DNA of 56,013 nucleotides from the NCBI GenBank assembly GCA_019752555.1, contig JAIELY010000027.1, positions 1 through 56,013 on the forward strand, in the 5' to 3' direction. The notes beneath the pieces are model-generated. The model was not told where the DNA came from, ran no database searches, and worked only from the letters and a program-made list of their open reading frames with translations. The DNA is from Rhabdochlamydiaceae bacterium (lineage in GTDB: Bacteria; Chlamydiota; Chlamydiia; Chlamydiales; Rhabdochlamydiaceae). Each line of letters opens with the position of its first letter. Within the stretch, counting starts at the first letter, position 1. Both the position numbers and the translations under genes were made by a program. This document shows, in pieces, positions 54,233 to 56,013 of this stretch.

Positions 54233-55903
54233 ATGGCAAGTTCACCAAGACAAACTGATACTCGTGCAGAATCTCTCCAAATTTCTTTTTATTATAAGGA
54301 TGTTACTCGGGATGAAATCGAACAACATGCCAAAATCCTTAGCACCTCAGAAACTCTCGATCAAATAGACATCTGTTGTGCGACTTTTCCCCCGAAGGGA
54401 CTCATTACGCTTGCTCAAGGAGTTAAGCTCAATAAAACTCTGGGCAGATTTAGGTTAGTAACTAGATCAGAGTATGATTGTACTGCAAGAGGGACAGAAC
54501 CAGCACACGAAACACTCGTTAAAAAGCGAGGCGATGCAGAAGACCTCACTGCTCTTGGTGATGCACTCGCAACACACCCCACGTTAACCCACCTTGTCAC
54601 CAACGGACTTCTCTTAAACGATCTAGAAATGAAGGCTTTTGCGTCCGCTTTTTCTTCACCCCACTTGCAGTCAATTGACTTAAGCCAAGCAATTGCAGAC
54701 CCCTCTAGCTCCCTGCAAAAGATCGTGGACGCCGTCGCCTCTTGCAATTTGCAATTTTTTAGCCTGAATCGTAATAAACTGAACACAGAACACATTCCTC
54801 TTGTCGCTAAGATCATCGAAACAACTCCCTGCAAAGAGCTTTTCTTTAATTCGAATCAACTCTCTAACCTCGCACCTCTACTCGCTGCAGCAGCTAAAAA
54901 CCCTCATCTTAAAACGTTGAGTCTCGATGGCAATAAAATCTCCTCCTGTGAGGAAGAAGAAAAAGAAACGATCGGAACATATCTCAAGAGAGCTTCATTG
55001 GATCACCTTTCCTTAAGTTATAATCCTCTCGGCAAAAATATCGCAGAAGCATTAGCAGAAGGCCTTTCCGAGCACCCCTCTCTACACACTCTTGATCTCA
55101 CTAAGACAAATGTGCATCAAGGCGCCGTTGCTCTTTTCCAAGCTTTAAAAACAAATCGTTCTCTTCTGGAAATCAATTGGAACAACGGTTCTCTTGCTCT
55201 CGAACAGGCTCGAAATCTTCATGGACGTCATAGGCGCCAAGCCCCAGTGCTTCCAATCGAAGGTCTTGCAGATGCCATGTATGAAGGCCTGTTCAACAAT
55301 CCCACTCTTCAGATCTTGAGACTCAATGAAAACCCCCTAGGCCCCAATGCCATGAGGGTACTTGCAAAGGCGATCGAGAACGTCCCCAGAAAAGATTCCG
55401 AAGGAAATGATCTGCCCTGTGGCATATCTGGACTAAAAATGCTATCCCTCCTAGGAACGCAAGCTCAAGAAGGGGCAGCAAGCCTTATGGCCAGTTTAAG
55501 ATACAATACCATCCTTGAAGATCTCAATCTTGAAAATAATGCTATAGACGGGAGTGAAACACTAGATAAAACGCAAAGGTTTCTCTATCAATTGGGTTAT
55601 ACTTTAAGTAGAAATCAGACTTTAAAAAAATTATCAATTGGAGAAAACCGCATTGGTCCAATAACAGAGATCGCACAAGGCTTGGCAGTCAACTCAAGTC
55701 TTACCTCTCTTGATCTCGGGTTGAGATACTCTTGCATCGGACCCGAAAGCCCAATTCTATCAGCCCTCGAAACAAATAAATCCATTTTACAATTGATATA
55801 CAATTCTATTCTCGTTGGGAAGAAAGTTTCAGAAACAATCGAAAGATTTCTCGATCGGAATAAACAACTGCTCGAACAACAACCCGCAACCAGCGAGACA
55901 TAA
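54233..55903 (+). CDS. Leucine-rich-repeat protein (RI/NLR-like repeats)
   Basis: 556 residues. From about residue 100 to 540 it has LRR units of the ribonuclease-inhibitor type, about 28 residues each (LKTLSLDGNKISS, LDHLSLSYNPLGKNIAEALAEGL, LQILRLNENPLGPNAMRVLAKAI, LEDLNLENNAIDGS, LKKLSIGENRIGP). Such repeats are common in eukaryotes and in secreted effectors of intracellular bacteria. No signal peptide or membrane segment; export, if any, would be by type III secretion. ATG 54233 has GGAG 5 bases upstream. A weak promoter candidate (TTGACT at 54171, CAAGAT at 54195) lies before it. Confidence 0.88.
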   Translation: MASSPRQTDTRAESLQISFYYKDVTRDEIEQHAKILSTSETLDQIDICCATFPPKGLITLAQGVKLNKTLGRFRLVTRSEYDCTARGTEPAHETLVKKRGDAEDLTALGDALATHPTLTHLVTNGLLLNDLEMKAFASAFSSPHLQSIDLSQAIADPSSSLQKIVDAVASCNLQFFSLNRNKLNTEHIPLVAKIIETTPCKELFFNSNQLSNLAPLLAAAAKNPHLKTLSLDGNKISSCEEEEKETIGTYLKRASLDHLSLSYNPLGKNIAEALAEGLSEHPSLHTLDLTKTNVHQGAVALFQALKTNRSLLEINWNNGSLALEQARNLHGRHRRQAPVLPIEGLADAMYEGLFNNPTLQILRLNENPLGPNAMRVLAKAIENVPRKDSEGNDLPCGISGLKMLSLLGTQAQEGAASLMASLRYNTILEDLNLENNAIDGSETLDKTQRFLYQLGYTLSRNQTLKKLSIGENRIGPITEIAQGLAVNSSLTSLDLGLRYSCIGPESPILSALETNKSILQLIYNSILVGKKVSETIERFLDRNKQLLEQQPATSET

Positions 55904-56013
55904 GTGAAAAAATTGATTCAAGGGATTGTCGATTTTAGAAAAAATCTTACCGAAGAAAGTCGGACCCTCTTCGCCGAGCTCGCGCTCGGTCAGAAGCCAG
56001 ACACCCTCTTCAT
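55904..56013 (+). CDS. Carbonic anhydrase, beta class (partial, 5' end)
   Basis: Starts at GTG directly after the LRR gene's TAA. The 36 readable codons (KKLIQGIVDFRKNLTEESRT, then LFAELALGQKPDTLF) match the N-terminus of beta-carbonic anhydrases just before the zinc-site CSDSR motif, which would lie past the window edge. The ribosome site is weak (GAG), so it may be translated by coupling to the LRR gene. The family call rests on this short stretch. Confidence 0.72.
   Translation, partial: MKKLIQGIVDFRKNLTEESRTLFAELALGQKPDTLF

Noticed and set aside
1-56013. CRISPR arrays, tRNA or rRNA genes, insertion sequences, phage genes
   Set aside because: I looked through all intergenic gaps and found no spaced direct repeats of CRISPR type, no tRNA cloverleaf with CCA-like end, no rRNA segment, and no transposase or integrase.

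Overview
This window looks like the chromosome of a chlamydia outside the Chlamydiaceae (an environmental Chlamydiales such as a Simkania-, Waddlia- or Rhabdochlamydia-like organism). Two blocks keep the gene order I know from Chlamydia: clpC near mnmA, and rnc-radA-hemC followed by sodA, accD, dut and two ptsN genes. A chlamydial LL-diaminopimelate aminotransferase (dapL), an aromatic amino acid hydroxylase and two MOMP-like porins fit the same placement. I cannot name a genus from the sequence alone.

Layout. 1-4.2 kb: clpC and a MOMP-like porin. 4.2-12.4 kb: a giant MORN-repeat protein, a hydrolase-permease-Mg2+ ATPase operon and mnmA. 12.4-16 kb: three tandem 365-residue secreted beta-helix paralogues. 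16.2-25.8 kb: an amino acid permease and two dense leftward core operons (accD-dut-ptsN-ptsN and rnc-radA-hemC-hemD-sodA), then a membrane-anchored retropepsin-like protein. 26.2-44.5 kb: a small Inc-like bilobed membrane protein and a large two-partner secretion (TPS) locus. The TPS locus has one TpsB transporter, two exoproteins of about 2,300 residues and two short TPS-domain proteins. 44.6-48.4 kb: dapL with an overlapping unknown gene, a mazEF-type toxin-antitoxin pair and a second MOMP-like porin. 48.4-51.9 kb: an MFS transporter, then an aromatic amino acid hydroxylase operon (hydroxylase, YhhQ queuosine-precursor transporter, pterin carbinolamine dehydratase). 51.9-56 kb: divergent hemG/hemF, a leucine-rich-repeat protein and the start of a carbonic anhydrase gene.

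Most notable observation. The hydroxylase operon is preceded by a strong promoter (TTGACA-18-TAGAAT) and a previously unmarked 36-codon ORF with a good Shine-Dalgarno sequence. Its last 15 residues are FSLFVSSYYRSYYSY, followed by a stop, a strong hairpin and a U-run just before the hydroxylase. This is the layout of a leader-peptide attenuator that senses Phe/Tyr supply, placed in front of the enzyme that turns Phe into Tyr. All five Tyr codons are TAT and all three His codons are CAT, and the operon carries a queuosine-precursor transporter, so a link to queuosine-modified tRNA is worth considering.

Other points of interest: the TPS locus architecture (conserved C-termini, a collagen-like tail in one exoprotein, a repeated YNEL-type motif in the other, a shared leader element); a 34-bp identical block upstream of two of the three secreted paralogues; a HemC ending before the domain that carries the cofactor cysteine and a HemF lacking its usual C-terminus; and a toxin-antitoxin cassette flanked by near-identical inverted repeats.
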